Shown here piece after piece: positions 58,207 through 64,000 of a DNA stretch of 64,000 nucleotides. The notes beneath the pieces are model-generated. The model was not told the origin of the DNA, searched no databases, and was given only the letters and a program-made list of their open reading frames with translations. The translations under genes and the position numbers were made by a program. Position 1 is the stretch's first letter, and every line of letters starts with the position of its first letter. Source of the stretch: Sphagnum compactum (lineage: Eukaryota; Bryophyta; Sphagnopsida; Sphagnales); the NCBI GenBank assembly GCA_965153455.1, contig OZ234502.1:3141267-3205266 (forward strand). Reading direction: 5' to 3'.

Positions 58207-58990
58207 GCTTGTGAGATAGTTTTTATTACTATGTTCATGTTTTGTTCATCATAGGTTTTTGCAAAATTGACAAAGCCATGATGGTTCTTTCTCTCTATTA
58301 AAACATGTGAAGCATTTCACTCGCTTCATAAATGTATTCTTTCTTGACTTGTGAGATATTTTATAATATTACTATGTTCATGTTTTGTTCAATGTAGGTT
58401 TTCTGCAAAATGGATGTTTGCCTTGATGCCTCTTTTTCATTGCAGAAACATGTGAAACATTTGACTCACTTCATAAATGTATTCTCTCTTCAGTTGTGAG
58501 GTATTTTGTACTATTATGTTCATGTTTTGTTCCACCTAAGCTTTTGCAAAAGTGACACAGCCTTGCCAGCTCTCTCATTGCTAAAACAAGTGAAAGATTT
58601 CACTCTACATCAGAAATGTATTCTTTGTTCATTTGTGAGATACTACTCTTTACTATTATGTTCTTGTTTTGTTCGAAGCAGGTTTTTGCAAAATTGGCCT
58701 AGCCTTGCACTGAGCTCTTTCTCAGTGCTAAAACATGTGAAACCTTTCACTTACTTCAGAAATGCACTCTTTGTTCACTTGGGAGATTTTTTTTATTATC
58801 ATGTTCATGTTTTTTGGACACAAGTTTTTGTAAATTTGAGGTAGGCCCATTTCACTCTGCTTCAATACATATATGTATTGATGAACTCGGAGATATTTTA
58901 TTATATTTTTATGCTTTTGTTGGCTCTCTGAACATGTAAAACAGGTTTTCACTAGCTTCCAAAACACATTGTTCACGTGTGAGATATTTT
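58207..58990 (+). repeat. Five to seven copies of a ~142-bp tandem repeat downstream of the ASR-like gene
   Basis: Marker sequence TTGTGAGATATTTTNTANTA recurs at about 58,211, 58,351, 58,496, 58,635 and 58,781, with shortened units at about 58,887 and 58,979. Each full unit also has ATGTTCATGTTTTGTTC, GGTTTTTGCAAAATTG, AAAACATGTGAAACATTTCA and TTCAGAAATGTATTCTTT. It begins ~120 bp after the stop, so it may lie in the 3' UTR. Confidence 0.93.
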
Positions 58991-58999
58991 ACTCATGTA

Positions 59000-60287
59000 C
59001 TACTATTTATATTCCTATCGTATTAGCCCTTTTGTATTAAAATAAAAATAAAGATTCCCACACAGCAAATGCACTATAAAAGCTTACAACTTTTACTGTT
59101 TTCTCATATTGTTTACATAATTAGATCTCATATTAATTTTTGTGTGAAAAACTCTGACTCCTGCAATTTTGAACTTGAAGGAGCTCGTTGCAAATATCTG
59201 CTGCATACTTGTGTCCAACATCCTATGCTGCTTTGAACTCAGAACAGGAGTAGCTTCAGTATATCATTATTGTTCCAATCATGCGCATAGACAATTCCAT
59301 TGTCTAAATTTACTTCGCATATTAGAACTCAGAATACTAACTTGCCATGACTTCCTCATAAATAAACTCATAGCCAATAGTTTTAAATTATCTTCCAGCA
59401 CTATCAAAGAGCTCTGGATGAGATGAAGGTAGTGAAATTAGCCCCCATCATAAGAAAACAAGCTAAGCAAGTATTACAAAACTACCAATGAATCACGTTG
59501 AGTCCATGATGAACAGAACAGCACAACATGAGCAAATAGAAAAGACAAACAGGAAAATGTGAGCAAAGTGAAAAGCCAAAAAGGAAAGAAAGGGTCCATG
59601 GAAAACAAAGTACCACCAAAACATGAACAAAGTGAAAAGACAAAAGGGAAAAAGAGGTTTGATTTTTATAGCAAATTGATGATTTGGTGTCTGTTCAGTT
59701 CGTCCCAAACAATCAATCTGAAAAGAAAATTTCCCAATAAAGCTATACTGATCATGATTCACATACTGTCGACTCAAACAGTAAAAATCCCAAATTACAA
59801 ATCGGCAGAAGAGAGCTCTACCCTCCCCCACATTCCCCTTCTCTTGCCTGATTTACTCATAAAAGCATATAGCCCCTCAATGTTGTTAATGAGAAAGGGA
59901 CAGAAGAGAACTCTACCATTCCTCACCTTCCCTTTCTTACTCAGAAAAACATACAGTGCCTCAAGATTGTTGATGAGAAAGGGACAGTTACTTTGCCTTT
60001 TATCTAGCAAAGAGGACAATCTTACTTGTAACAGCCACAGAACTACTACTTTGGAACCAAAGAGAAGTCCTCCATAAACCAACAGACATACACTTGCGTT
60101 GTGATGTCTGAAACAAACACACCAGTAGTTAAGTGAAAAAAACTGCTGTGCTTACTCATGAGGCACAACCTTACAAAATTGGAGATCTTTGTATCATCAT
60201 TTCTCAGGTAAGAGATTAAAAATTGGGTACCTGCATGAAGTTTTCCATATTATGGAATGTGACTAGCCACAGCTGGTAATTTATTCA
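59000..60287. other. Convergent intergenic region between the ASR-like gene and PEX6
   Basis: No gene is supported. It includes a tandem duplication (59,806-59,984) and a purine-rich run of AAAGTGAAAAG(C/A)CAAAA(A/G)GG motifs at 59,540-59,655. The right part is probably PEX6 3' UTR on the minus strand. Confidence 0.45.
59806..59984. repeat. Two-copy tandem repeat (95 and 84 bp)
   Basis: Copies 59,806-59,900 and 59,901-59,984 both start CAGAAGAGARCTCTACC and end TGTTRATGAGAAAGGGA. The second lacks about 11 bp. It lies downstream of the PEX6 stop. Confidence 0.85.
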
Positions 60288-63997
<3,710 letters not shown>

Positions 63998-64000
63998 CTG

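Noticed and set aside
59559-60077. 172-codon frame (+)
   Set aside because: It is antisense to the presumed PEX6 3' UTR, with composition set by purine-rich repeats and a two-copy duplication; no domain seen.

Overview
The window is nuclear DNA of a land plant. It carries an intron-containing PHYLLO (MenD-MenC-MenH) gene, a plant-type small subunit of serine palmitoyltransferase, an F-box/kelch gene, an ASR-like (ABA/WDS) gene and a plant-type PEX6. It also has TTTAGGG telomere-type motifs and a decayed Ty1/copia retrotransposon. The introns are short (about 90-450 bp in the named genes, apart from a possible 1.1 kb one) and the intergenic DNA is AT-rich. This would suit a bryophyte or another early-diverging land plant, but that is inference and the species is not identified.

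Layout. (1) 1-9.0 kb: 18 exons of PHYLLO on the + strand. The 5' part (MenF module and transit peptide, if present) lies outside the window. (2) 12.9-15.1 kb: a small minus-strand gene for the serine palmitoyltransferase small subunit, split over two short exons, with a CT/GA-rich leader and a possible third, 5' coding exon. (3) 15.3-40.8 kb: gene-poor, AT-rich DNA with a broken minus-strand copia element (gag ~25.7 kb, integrase C-terminus ~21.3 kb, reverse transcriptase ~20.5 kb, RNase H ~18.8 kb). A 639-bp terminal-inverted-repeat element is nested inside its reverse transcriptase. The region also holds a dispersed ~0.35-0.75 kb repeat family and several tandem arrays. (4) 40.8-46.5 kb: an orphan GC-rich island, then a single-exon F-box/kelch gene with a long leader. 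(5) 46.9-56 kb: repeat-rich DNA with foldback (hairpin) repeats, a 42-bp array and a possible small minus-strand exon. (6) 56.2-59 kb: a Gly/Tyr-rich protein gene with an ASR-like C-terminus, preceded by two ~43-bp arrays and followed by a ~142-bp array. (7) 60.3-64.0 kb: the 3' part of PEX6 on the minus strand, convergent with the ASR-like gene and running off the right edge.

The genes do not form an operon or a shared pathway. They are independent housekeeping or stress genes: phylloquinone synthesis, sphingolipid synthesis, ubiquitin ligation, stress protection and peroxisomal import. I found no clearly new biological system. The most unusual items are the nested transposon, the arrays around the ASR-like gene, an enlarged MenH module in PHYLLO, telomere-like motifs in four PHYLLO introns, and a possible N-terminal extension of the sphingolipid subunit. 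Exon boundaries for PHYLLO, PEX6, the serine palmitoyltransferase subunit and the ASR-like gene were read by hand from GT/AG sites. For each of them the total coding length is a multiple of three and every phase matches.
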